In this document: in pieces, positions 17,950 to 26,354 of the stretch
How positions within the stretch are numbered: position 1 is the stretch's first letter
Layout: each line of letters begins with the position of its first letter
Assembly (NCBI RefSeq): GCF_030269365.1
Contig: NZ_BSTF01000031.1
Coordinates: 1 to 63,287, forward strand
DNA: 63,287 nt
Source: Lentzea sp. NBRC 102530
Lineage (GTDB): Bacteria; Actinomycetota; Actinomycetes; Mycobacteriales; Pseudonocardiaceae
Direction of reading: 5' to 3'
The notes under the pieces: model-generated
Databases searched by the model: none
Seen by the model: only the letters and a program-made list of their open reading frames with translations
What the model was told of the DNA's origin: nothing
Made by a program: the position numbers and the translations under genes

Positions 17950-18411
17950 GTGAGTGAGACTGCCGTGACCGCCACTACGACCTTCCGCGAGCGCCTGTAC
18001 GTGACGTGGTGGATCTGGCCCCTGCCGCTGCTCGCGGCCGCGTTGCTGGCCGCCGAGGTGCACATGGGCTTCCCCGGCGTCCGGTCCTGGCTGCCGTACG
18101 TGATCCTGCTGCCCCTGACCGTCGTGCTCATCATCCGGATGGGGTCCACGAAGGTCGAGGTGGCCGACGGCGAGCTGCACGCCGGTGACGCGCACATCCC
18201 GCTGGAGCTGCTCGGCGAGGTCGAGATCATCGCCGCCGAGGACCGCCGCCGGACCATGGGCCGCGACCTCGACCCGGCGGCGTTCGTCGTGCACCGGGGC
18301 TGGGTCAAGCCGCTCGTGCGGGTGCGCGTGACGGACCCGGAGGACCCGACCCCCTACTGGGTGATCAGCACGCGGCGCCCGGAAGAGCTCGCCGCCGCGA
18401 TCAAGTCCTGA
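17950..18411 (+). CDS. DUF3093 membrane protein
   Basis: A 153-residue protein of the DUF3093 family (Rv2698 position). Two membrane segments near the N-terminus (WWIWPLPLLAAALLAAEV and WLPYVILLPLTVVLIIRM) are followed by a cytosolic beta-rich domain with VEVADGELHAGDAHIP and a C-terminal WVISTRRPEELAAAI. Function unknown. Probably leaderless from GTG 17950. Followed by a strong terminator. Confidence 0.88.
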   Translation: MSETAVTATTTFRERLYVTWWIWPLPLLAAALLAAEVHMGFPGVRSWLPYVILLPLTVVLIIRMGSTKVEVADGELHAGDAHIPLELLGEVEIIAAEDRRRTMGRDLDPAAFVVHRGWVKPLVRVRVTDPEDPTPYWVISTRRPEELAAAIKS

Positions 18412-18422
18412 GACGGAAACAC

Positions 18423-18457
18423 AACTGGGCGCCACCCGTGAGGGTGAGCGCCCAGTT
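18423..18457 (+). terminator. Rho-independent terminator after DUF3093 gene
   Basis: AACTGGGCGC (18423-18432) pairs with GCGCCCAGTT (18448-18457), with an inner ACCC/GGGT pair around a GTGA loop, then CTTTC. Starts about 12 nt past the stop codon. Confidence 0.8.
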
Positions 18458-18541
18458 CTTTCGGCGGACTTCGCTGATCCGGTCACGCCCTGCGGTCAGG
18501 GCGCTGGTGTCAGACGCAGGCCAGGTGCCGTGCGTCGAGCA

Positions 18542-18841
18542 TCAGGCGCAGTCGCGGCAGATGTACGTGCCGCCGTTGTCCTCGGCGAGCCTGCTGCGGT
18601 GGTGCACCAGGAAGCACTTCGAGCACGTGAACTCGTCGGCCTGCTTCGGCAGGACCTTGAACGTGAGCTCCTCGCCGGACAGATCGGCGCCGGGCAGCTC
18701 GAAGTTCTCAGCGCTCGCGTCCTCGTCGACGTCGACGACGCCGGACTGCGTCTCGTTCCGCCGGGCTTTCAACTCCTCGAGGGAGTCCTCAGCGAGTTCG
18801 TCCGCCTCGCTGCGACGCGGCGCGTCGTAGTCGGTCGCCAT
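18542..18841 (-). CDS. DUF4193 zinc-ribbon protein
   Basis: A 99-residue small acidic protein of the actinobacterial DUF4193 family (Rv2699c position). The first 60 residues are charged and probably disordered; the C-terminus carries two CxxC pairs, TCSKC and ICRDC, about 20 residues apart, with HHRSRL between them, a zinc ribbon. The family start MATDYDAPR is at 18841; an in-frame GTG nine bases upstream (GTGAAGAAG) is less likely. Function unknown. Confidence 0.9.
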   Translation of the reverse strand: MATDYDAPRRSEADELAEDSLEELKARRNETQSGVVDVDEDASAENFELPGADLSGEELTFKVLPKQADEFTCSKCFLVHHRSRLAEDNGGTYICRDCA

Positions 18842-19263
18842 CTTCTTCACCCCTGCGGTCTACGGAGACTGTTCGTGTCGCTGGTTAACGCTCCAGCGAC
18901 CTCTTTTGTGCCCCACGTCAAGGTGACGTAGGTCTCTCACACCCGTCGGTCGTGCCAACCCCCTTGACGTGACCATCGGCTTGATCGACATGTGTGCGGA
19001 GCGCGCAGAGGGTAGCTCACCGTCCGGATGACTCAACATCGGGTTACCCCTTACCGACCGGACGGGTGACACAACCTTTGTACGCTGGACCGATACCCTG
19101 TGCAGGTGCGTGTACGCCTGGGCGTGCAACCTGACGCCGGGCCGGTACCGTCTTGACTGTGAGCAATCAGGTCGGTGCGTTCGGTCACGCCCGTCGGGGC
19201 GCGCGTCAGCCGGGCAGGGCCTAGGCTGACCTCAGGGGACGGATCACGGGGAGGGCTTCGAAC
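18842..19263. other. Intergenic region between divergent DUF4193 and Cei-like genes
   Basis: About 420 bp of divergent promoter space. No credible gene is present; reading frames here have poor composition. Promoter elements are not clear: TTGACG occurs on both strands (minus near 18920, plus at 18963) without a well-spaced -10. GGGGAGGG at about 19249 is the ribosome binding site of the Cei-like gene. Confidence 0.5.
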
Positions 19264-19980
19264 GTGGGATCCGCATCGGGAAGCTTGACGCCTTACAAGA
19301 GGCGTCGGCCCGTGCCCGCGCTCGTCCTGTTCGCGGTGCTGTTGGTCAGTTCCGTGTTCGTGTGGGTGAAGGTGCTCGGCAACGCGAGCGACGTGGACGC
19401 GGCCATCAAGTGCAACGCGCCGGGCAACGTCGTGACATCGGAGAGCCCGGCGGCCGATGCGGCCGCGGCCCCGACGCCACCGCCACCGGCGCTCGGCACG
19501 GTCCTGGAGCACGACGCGCTCGACCGCACGAACCCGGTGCCGGTCGCCGACGTGAACTTCAAGGTCGTCAACGCCTCGACGCAGCGCAACCACGCCAAGG
19601 CCGTCGCGACGATGTTCACCGAACTCGGCCTCAAGCAGGCGGCCGAGCCCGGCAACGACCCGATCTACCCGGCGGGCGACATGACCTGCCGCGGCCAGAT
19701 CCGCTTCGGCGCGCCTGGCGCCTCGGCCGCGCGCACGCTCTCGTTGCTCGAGCCGTGCCTGGAGCTCGTGCGCGACGACCGTCAGGACGCCACCGTGGAC
19801 ATCGCGATCGGCAAGAAGTTCGACGAGGTCAAGCCCAACAGCAACGCCCGCAAGGTGCTCGACCAGCTCGCCGAGTGGGCGGCGCAGCAGCCGGAGCAGC
19901 AGGGCGGTCAGGTCGCCGCGGCCGCTCCCCCGTCGATCAACGCCGACAACCTGGCCGGCGCCCGCGAAGTGACCTGCTGA
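19264..19980 (+). CDS. cei: Cei-like envelope integrity protein (LytR_C domain)
   Basis: A 238-residue protein with a single N-terminal membrane anchor (ALVLFAVLLVSSVFVWV, about 20-36), an Ala/Pro linker (PAADAAAAPTPPPPA), and an extracytoplasmic domain of the LytR_C type: ADVNFKVVNASTQRNHA, FTELGLKQAAEP, QIRFGAPGASAARTLSL. Two or more cysteines (TCRGQ, EPCLEL) could form a disulfide. It matches Rv2700 (Cei, cell envelope integrity) by position and domain. GTG at 19264 with GGGGAGGG upstream. Confidence 0.85.
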   Translation: MGSASGSLTPYKRRRPVPALVLFAVLLVSSVFVWVKVLGNASDVDAAIKCNAPGNVVTSESPAADAAAAPTPPPPALGTVLEHDALDRTNPVPVADVNFKVVNASTQRNHAKAVATMFTELGLKQAAEPGNDPIYPAGDMTCRGQIRFGAPGASAARTLSLLEPCLELVRDDRQDATVDIAIGKKFDEVKPNSNARKVLDQLAEWAAQQPEQQGGQVAAAAPPSINADNLAGAREVTC

Positions 19981-20022
19981 TCTTCCGCTGATCCGTCCGG
20001 TTCGCCCGCTATCTTTCCCCCA

Positions 20023-20559
20023 ATGGGGGTAGATCTTCGCGCTGAAGAGCGCGTGCTGTGGCAAGGGAATCCGTCGAGACGCACGGTGTTCGTGCGCGAG
20101 GACCGGCGCTGGATGCGGTTCAGCCTGAAGTTCGAGGCCGTCAAGATCGGGCTGCTCGCCGCGTTGATCGTCGCCGGTCAGGGGTGGGCGGACTTCTTCT
20201 CGGGCTGGCCGGCGGCACTGGGCACGCTGGCCGTGCTCGCCGCCCTGGACCTGTTCTTCTACTTCGTCGAACCGTTCGTGTGGCGCCGTTTCACGTTGCG
20301 TCGCACGACCTACTACGTGACCGACCAACGCGTCGTGTCCACGCCAGGTCGCCGATCGCGGTCGACCGACCTCACCGCGATCAGCACCCTGACGTTCACC
20401 GAGGAGCCCGACGGCTCCGGCCACATCCACATCGGTGACCGCGTCGTGCCCGACGGGTTCGGCAACCGGACCGTCGGCGAGCTGTTCCACATCGCTGACG
20501 TGCGCGAGGTCGTCACCCTGCTGTCGACTCTGACTGGACAGCCCGCGCGTCAACGTTGA
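20023..20559 (+). CDS. Bacterial PH-domain membrane protein
   Basis: A 178-residue protein. After a short N-terminus (RAEERVLWQGNPSRR, typical of bacterial PH-domain proteins) there are two membrane segments (about 38-55 and 63-85), then a bPH2-like domain with TTYYVTDQRVVSTPGRRSRS and TLTFTEEPDGSGHIHIG. Function unknown. TATCTT at 20010-20015, 7 nt before the ATG, suggests a leaderless transcript. Its stop codon lies inside the left arm of a 38-bp perfect palindrome. Confidence 0.82.
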   Translation: MGVDLRAEERVLWQGNPSRRTVFVREDRRWMRFSLKFEAVKIGLLAALIVAGQGWADFFSGWPAALGTLAVLAALDLFFYFVEPFVWRRFTLRRTTYYVTDQRVVSTPGRRSRSTDLTAISTLTFTEEPDGSGHIHIGDRVVPDGFGNRTVGELFHIADVREVVTLLSTLTGQPARQR

Positions 20560-20590
20560 TTCGTCAACGTCGACGTTGACGAATCAACGT
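20553..20590. repeat. 38-bp perfect palindrome at a convergent gene end
   Basis: The left half ACGTTGATTCGTCAACGT (20553-20570) is the exact reverse complement of 20573-20590, and the central CG makes the whole 38 bp a perfect palindrome. It includes the stop codon of the PH-domain gene (20557-20559) and lies 59 bp from the end of the convergent suhB gene. It is AT-richer than its surroundings and has no T-run, unlike the GC-rich terminators elsewhere here. Confidence 0.9.
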
Positions 20591-20600
20591 GAGGTGGATC

Positions 20601-20621
20601 GGATCAACGTTGAGTTGATCC
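20601..20621. repeat. Second inverted repeat beside the palindrome
   Basis: GGATCAAC (20601-20608) and GTTGATCC (20614-20621) flank GTTGA. It shares the decamer TCAACGTTGA (20604-20613) with 20550-20559, so the two elements are related. Together they fill the space between the PH-domain gene and suhB. Confidence 0.8.
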
Positions 20622-20648
20622 ATGTGTTGATTCGGAGCTTGACTTGAT

Positions 20649-21443
20649 TCAGACCTTGCCGAATCCGCTCTCCGTCAACGCGCGGTACATCTCGTCGGCC
20701 ACGCCGGGGGTGCACGCGAACGTCGCGTCCGCCCCCAGTTCCGGCGACGATCCCGGCAACCGGACGACCGCACCGGCCTCCGCGGCGATCAACCCGCCCG
20801 CGGCCCAGTCCCACCGCCCGAGACCGTGCTCGGCGTAGGCGTCGAGCCGGCCCGCCGCCACCGAGCACAGGTCGAGCGACGCCGCTCCGGCCCGGCGCAG
20901 GTCGCGGACGCGGGTGGCCATCCCGGCCCAGGCGTCCGCCTGGCGCTGCCGCCGCTCGGACCGGTAGGCGAACCCGTAGCCCAGCAAGGACAGCGACAGG
21001 TCTGTGGTGGTGGACACGCGCAACGGCGAGCCGTCCAGGAACGCGCCATGACCACGTGCGGCGGTCCACATGCGCCCGGTGGCGGGCTCGAACACCGCGC
21101 CGGCGACGGACTCGCCGTCGAGCTGCGCTGCGATCGACACCGAGTACCAGGGGATTCCGTAGAGGTAGTTGACGGTGCCGTCGATGGGGTCGACGACCCA
21201 GGTCACCCCCTCGACGACGTCACCGCCCTCCTCCTCACCGAGCACGGGTTCGCCGGGGCGCGCCTCGGACAGACGCGTCCGTACGAGTTGTTCCGAGGCG
21301 CGGTCGGCGGCGGTCACGACGTCGGTCGAGGTGCTCTTGGTGTCGAACGAGACGACGGCGGAGGCGCGCATGCGCTGAACAAGAGCACCCGCTTCCCGTC
21401 CGATGGCCGTCGCGATGTCGACGAGTGGCCGGGGATCGAACAC
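20649..21443 (-). CDS. suhB: Inositol monophosphatase family protein
   Basis: A 264-residue Mg2+-dependent phosphatase that would hydrolyse inositol 1-phosphate (or a related sugar phosphate) for inositol lipids. The metal-binding motifs are GEEEGG, the signature WVVDPIDGTVNY, and GRWDWAAGGLI near the C-terminus. Length is normal. The GTG at 21443 has AGGAGGG twelve bases upstream. Divergent from ppgK; this is the order of Rv2701c/Rv2702. Confidence 0.95.
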   Translation of the reverse strand: MFDPRPLVDIATAIGREAGALVQRMRASAVVSFDTKSTSTDVVTAADRASEQLVRTRLSEARPGEPVLGEEEGGDVVEGVTWVVDPIDGTVNYLYGIPWYSVSIAAQLDGESVAGAVFEPATGRMWTAARGHGAFLDGSPLRVSTTTDLSLSLLGYGFAYRSERRQRQADAWAGMATRVRDLRRAGAASLDLCSVAAGRLDAYAEHGLGRWDWAAGGLIAAEAGAVVRLPGSSPELGADATFACTPGVADEMYRALTESGFGKV

Positions 21444-21559
21444 GACCGGTTCCCTCCTGTGTCACTAGCACGGGACTATCGGACAACGTCAGGCTAATGT
21501 CTGCGCACCACGGTGTACTGAATCGAAGCAAGCAGGATCGAGTAGGAAGGACCACGGGG

Positions 21560-22324
21560 ATGGGCATCACCCGCGGGTTCGGTGTGGACATCGGCGGCTC
21601 CGGCGTGAAGGGCGGCCTGGTCGACCTCGAGGCAGGAGCACTGGACGGCGAACGCATGCGGATCCCCACGCCCCAGCCCTCGACACCGCAGGCGGTGGCC
21701 GAGGTGGTCGCGGAGATCGTCGAGAAGTTCCAGTGGGAGGGTCCCGTCGGGATCACGCTGCCGTGCGTGGTCAAGCACGGGGTGGCCCTGAGCGCCGCGA
21801 ACGTCGACAAGGGCTGGATCGACTGCGACGCGCAGACGTTGTTCGCCGAGCGCCTCAAGCGCAAGCCCGAGGACATCGTCGTGATGAACGACGCGGACGC
21901 GGCCGGCATCGCGGAGATGTCGTTCGGCGCCGGGGTGGGCAAGAACGGGACCGTGGTGCTGCTGACGTTCGGCACGGGCATCGGCAGCGCGGTGTTCCTC
22001 GACGGCAAGCTGGTGCCGAACACCGAGTTCGGGCACCTGCAGGTCGACGGGCACGACGCGGAAACGCGCGCGGCCGCCTCCGTGAAGGAGGAGAAGGACC
22101 TGTCCTGGGATGAGTGGGCACCCAGGGTCACGCGGTACATGAACGTGCTCGAGGACCTCATCTGGCCCGACCTGTTCATCGCCGGTGGCGGCGTGAGCAA
22201 GAAGGCGCACAAGTGGTTGCCATTGCTCAAGGTTCGCACCGAAGTGGTCGCCGCCGCGCTGAAGAACGACGCTGGCATCGTCGGCGCCGCGTGGGCCGCC
22301 ACGCACGGCGTCCGCCCCTGGTGA
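21560..22324 (+). CDS. ppgK: Polyphosphate glucokinase
   Basis: A 254-residue ROK-fold sugar kinase that phosphorylates glucose with polyphosphate or ATP. It opens GFGVDIGGSGVKGG (phosphate-binding loop), has the catalytic VVMNDADAAGIAE, and the second phosphate loop LTFGTGIGSA. It lacks the CxCGxxGC zinc motif of regulatory ROK proteins, as expected for PpgK. The ATG at 21560 is preceded by GGAAGG. Followed 215 bp later by sigA. Confidence 0.95.
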   Translation: MGITRGFGVDIGGSGVKGGLVDLEAGALDGERMRIPTPQPSTPQAVAEVVAEIVEKFQWEGPVGITLPCVVKHGVALSAANVDKGWIDCDAQTLFAERLKRKPEDIVVMNDADAAGIAEMSFGAGVGKNGTVVLLTFGTGIGSAVFLDGKLVPNTEFGHLQVDGHDAETRAAASVKEEKDLSWDEWAPRVTRYMNVLEDLIWPDLFIAGGGVSKKAHKWLPLLKVRTEVVAAALKNDAGIVGAAWAATHGVRPW

Positions 22325-22425
22325 GCGTTCGACACCGAATCGTGTCCGACTCGATCTAGCTGGGAAAACGCAGGTGGGAGCGCCTCGATGCACCTCGGGG
22401 CGCAACACCCGGTCACCGACGTCGT

Positions 22426-22431
22426 TACAAT
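22426..22431 (+). promoter_or_regulatory. Candidate sigA promoter (-10)
   Basis: TACAAT at 22426-22431, in GTTACAATGG, is a strong -10 hexamer in the ppgK-sigA gap, predicting a start near 22438 and a leader of about 100 nt. GCAACA at 22402-22407 is a weak -35 at 18-nt spacing. Confidence 0.55.
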
Positions 22432-22539
22432 GGAACGCACACCCGCCAAGCAAGATCGGCGGGGAGATCCCCTGAACTCTGGCGACCGAGGTTTCGCGCC
22501 CTCTGGTCCGCCTTGAACGACCGTCGCGAAAGGGCGTAC

Positions 22540-23850
<1,311 letters not shown>

Positions 23851-23871
23851 GTCTTACCGAGTCATACGCAC

Positions 23872-23902
23872 GCGGCCCCGCACCGGTTCGGTGCGGGGCC
23901 GC
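23872..23902 (+). terminator. sigA terminator
   Basis: GCGGCCCCGCACC (23872-23884) pairs perfectly with GGTGCGGGGCCGC (23890-23902), loop GGTTC, followed by TGTGTTT. It begins 21 nt after the sigA stop. Confidence 0.85.
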
Positions 23903-23998
23903 TGTGTTTCCAAAAATTGAGTACCCCTGTACTCATGCGCTCCAGGGCGAGCCCACGCCAGCATCGGTTCCGCACAACGGAACGAGGGGACTGGGGAC

Positions 23999-24541
23999 AT
24001 GGGCAGGTCTGTGCTCGAAGGGGCTTTCTCGCTGCTGGACGGGCTGATGGACGAGGGCGAGCTCGGGTTGTCCCAGCTCGCCGAGCGCTGCGAGATGCCG
24101 AAGACGACGGTGCACCGCCTCCTGGAACAACTGGAGGTGCTGGGAGCGGTGGAGAACGTGCGCGGCCGGTACCGGGTGGGCGCGCAGATGTTCCGGTACG
24201 GGCAGGCGTGGGAGCCGGCGCCGGGCATCCTGGCGATCGCGCGGCAGCCGTTGCGGGCGTTGTCGGCGACGATCAGGACGTCGGCGATCCTCGCGGTGCC
24301 GCGGCGCGACCGGGTGCTGGTGGCGGCGGCGAGCCTGGTGCGGGCCGAGGACGTGCCCCGGTTGCGGCCGGGCGCGACGGTGCCGGCGGGCATGGAGTTC
24401 GTGAGCGCTCCGGTGCGCGCGCACGGGAGCAGCGTCGTCGGTACGGTGTCGGCGGTGCTCGACCACGGCCGCAGCGCGACGGCTCTGCGGGACGCCGTGG
24501 GGCACGCCGCACGGGCGATCAGCACTGCCCTCGCGGGCTGA
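23999..24541 (+). CDS. IclR-like transcriptional regulator, short form
   Basis: A 180-residue regulator with an IclR-type winged helix at the N-terminus (VLEGAFSLLDGLMDEGELGL, QLAERCEMPKTTVHRLLEQL) and a reduced effector-binding domain (TSAILAVPRRDRVLVAAASL, EFVSAPVRAHG). Ordinary IclR proteins are about 250 residues, so about 70 residues of the ligand domain are missing. ATG 23999 has GAGGGGACTGGGG upstream. No target can be inferred from its neighbours. Confidence 0.8.
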   Translation: MGRSVLEGAFSLLDGLMDEGELGLSQLAERCEMPKTTVHRLLEQLEVLGAVENVRGRYRVGAQMFRYGQAWEPAPGILAIARQPLRALSATIRTSAILAVPRRDRVLVAAASLVRAEDVPRLRPGATVPAGMEFVSAPVRAHGSSVVGTVSAVLDHGRSATALRDAVGHAARAISTALAG

Positions 24542-24885
24542 TCGAACGGGACTTGATCACGGTTCCGCGTCCGAATCGTGGGACGTTCGTGACCTGTTCG
24601 CTGCGGGCGGACAAGGGCAACCGATATCACACTCACGGTGGCACGCAACCGACCGAACGGCCTGAACGTGCTGCTCCACCAGCGGGTTTCCGGTTGCGCA
24701 GCGTGCGTGTCAAGACTGTGAACCGGTGGCAAACGCAGGTGTACTTCTGCGACAGCCGGGTAAATCGCATAGTGACGCGAGTCGCCACGTACACGGGAAC
24801 ACTGACTATCGCCGAAACGTCTGTCAGAGTGGAGCCAGCGAGCACCGCGCACCAATCCAGGGGCGCCGTGGTCGCAGCTTGGTAA
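24535..24885 (+). pseudogene. Gap with a possible GntR-domain remnant
   Basis: The 394 bp between the IclR-like gene and the DUF7455 gene contain no clean gene. In the +1 frame, overlapping the IclR stop, GLIERDLITVPRPNRGTFV looks like the last helix and wing of a GntR-type helix-turn-helix, with no start, no upstream helices and no effector domain. The rest to the stop at 24885 resembles nothing I know. It may be a decayed gene end or chance; evidence is thin. Confidence 0.3.
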
Positions 24886-24889
24886 GAGG

Positions 24890-24914
24890 GCACCGGAACA
24901 CTTCGTACCGGTGC
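24890..24914 (+). promoter_or_regulatory. Leader inverted repeat before DUF7455 gene
   Basis: GCACCGG (24890-24896) and CCGGTGC (24908-24914) form a 7-bp inverted repeat with an 11-nt loop, 21 bp before the ATG and just before the ribosome binding site. It could be a leader hairpin or an operator. Confidence 0.35.
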
Positions 24915-24935
24915 TGGGACGGAGGGAGATTCATC

Positions 24936-25115
24936 ATGACCGCAGCACTCACCCGCCCCGAGTTGACCGCTGCCGACCGCTGCGACCGCTGCGGGGCTGC
25001 TGCCCAGGTTCGCGCCTTGCTCCCGTCCGGGGGCGAGCTGCTGTTCTGCGGGCACCACGCTCGCGCGCACAGTGAGAAGTTGCGCGAACTCGCTGCTGAG
25101 ATTCAGCAGGGCTGA
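24936..25115 (+). CDS. DUF7455 small zinc-binding protein
   Basis: A 59-residue protein, MTAALTRPELTAADRCDRCG and so on, with CDRC and CGHHARAH, a compact zinc-finger-like arrangement (two cysteines, then a cysteine and histidines) typical of the DUF7455 family found near sigA in actinobacteria. Function unknown. The ATG at 24936 has GGAGGGAG upstream with good spacing, and a strong terminator follows. Confidence 0.85.
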   Translation: MTAALTRPELTAADRCDRCGAAAQVRALLPSGGELLFCGHHARAHSEKLRELAAEIQQG

Positions 25116-25137
25116 CTTCCACCCCACCTAGCCGCTC

Positions 25138-25166
25138 GGGGCGGAGATCCGGTGGATCTCCGCCCC
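25138..25166 (+). terminator. Bidirectional terminator
   Basis: GGGGCGGAGATCC (25138-25150) pairs perfectly with GGATCTCCGCCCC (25154-25166), loop GGT. It lies between the convergent DUF7455 gene and the ROK regulator gene and probably ends both. Confidence 0.85.
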
Positions 25167-25195
25167 CTTCGCATTCCAGCGGCTTTTCGGGGCGA

Positions 25196-26350
25196 CTAGA
25201 TGGCGTCGAGCACCGGCTCGAAGGCCAGTTCGGCGGCCCCGACGAGCTTCGCGTCGCGCCCCAGCGGTGACGTCACGACCTGGGCCCCGCCGAGCGCGCG
25301 GGACACCAGGCTGCGCTTCTGCACCGACGAGCTGACCGAGTCGACCACCGACGCGGGCAGCGCCGTGTAGAGGTCGCCGAGCACGACCAGTTCCGGGCCG
25401 AGGACGTTGACGATGTTCGAGAGCCCCAGCGCGAGCCAGCCGGCGAACTCGTCGAGCACCGCCGGTTCGTCCAGCGCCCGCAACGCCGCGACGACGGCAC
25501 CGCGCGGCGCGTCGTCGGGCAGGCCGAGCGCCCGGCACAGCGCCGGTTCGCCCACCTCGGTCTCCCAGCAGCCGTCGCAGCCGCAGTAGCAGCGGCGGCC
25601 GTTCGGGTTGACGACCATGTGCCCGAGTTCGCCGACGTAGCCGCCGGAACCGCGCAACGGCTGTCCCGCGAGGATCACTCCCCCGCCGACGCCGACGTCC
25701 GCGGAGATGTAGACCATGTCCGAGGACTCCCTGGCCGCGCCGCGCACGTGCTCCGCGAGCGCGCCCAGTTCCGCGTCGTTGCCGACCTGGACCGGCAGTT
25801 TCAGCACCGCTTCCAGGCGTTTGCCGAGCGCCACCCCGGTCCAGTGCAGGTTGGGCGCCTCGTGGACGTGCCCGTCGGCGCGGCGGACCACGCCGGGCAC
25901 CGAGACGCCCACCCCGACGGCGGTGACGTCGAGGTCGTCGGCCATGAGGCGCGCCGACTCGACGATGTGCGTGATGACCTCACCCGGATCACGCGTCCGG
26001 TGCAGGTTCCAGCTGTCCCGGCCGAGTATCTCGCCGCCGAGCCCGACGAACCCCATGGCCACGTGCTCCACCCGCACGTCGATCGCGATGACGACCGCGG
26101 CGTGCGGCTGGGGCAGGACCAGCAAGGAGGGGCGGCCCGCTCCGCTGCGCAGAGCGGGCACGCGTTCGGCGACCACACCGGCTTCGGCGAGGCCGTCCAC
26201 CAGGGCCTTGATCGTGCTGCGGTTGAGCCCGAGCTCCGCCGCGAGCGACGCCCTGGTGGACGGTCCGTCGACGTGCAGGCGGCGCAGCAACGCCGTCCTG
26301 TTGTGCCTGCGGATCTCGTCGGGACGGGTGCCGGACGTGGGTCCCGTCAC
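25196..26350 (-). CDS. ROK-family transcriptional regulator (XylR/NagC type)
   Basis: A 384-residue regulator: an N-terminal MarR-like helix-turn-helix (TRASLAAELGLNRSTIKALV, about 31-50) and a ROK sugar-binding domain with IAIDVRVEHVAMG, the zinc motif CYCGCDGCWE, and a GELGHM histidine motif. Binding of a sugar, most likely xylose, would release it from DNA. Its GTG starts 4 nt after the permease stop, so it is the last gene of the xylF-xylG-xylH operon and probably represses it. The candidate operator is the inverted repeat at 29826-29840. Confidence 0.92.
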   Translation of the reverse strand: MTGPTSGTRPDEIRRHNRTALLRRLHVDGPSTRASLAAELGLNRSTIKALVDGLAEAGVVAERVPALRSGAGRPSLLVLPQPHAAVVIAIDVRVEHVAMGFVGLGGEILGRDSWNLHRTRDPGEVITHIVESARLMADDLDVTAVGVGVSVPGVVRRADGHVHEAPNLHWTGVALGKRLEAVLKLPVQVGNDAELGALAEHVRGAARESSDMVYISADVGVGGGVILAGQPLRGSGGYVGELGHMVVNPNGRRCYCGCDGCWETEVGEPALCRALGLPDDAPRGAVVAALRALDEPAVLDEFAGWLALGLSNIVNVLGPELVVLGDLYTALPASVVDSVSSSVQKRSLVSRALGGAQVVTSPLGRDAKLVGAAELAFEPVLDAI

Positions 26351-26354
26351 CGCG

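Noticed and set aside
18860..19129. Small minus-strand frame in the DUF4193-cei gap
   Set aside because: Composition is random-like and it occupies the likely promoter region.
20649..21443. suhB as a possible cysQ/histidinol phosphatase
   Set aside because: DPIDGTVNY, WDWAAG and the position next to ppgK and sigA fit the inositol monophosphatase SuhB better.
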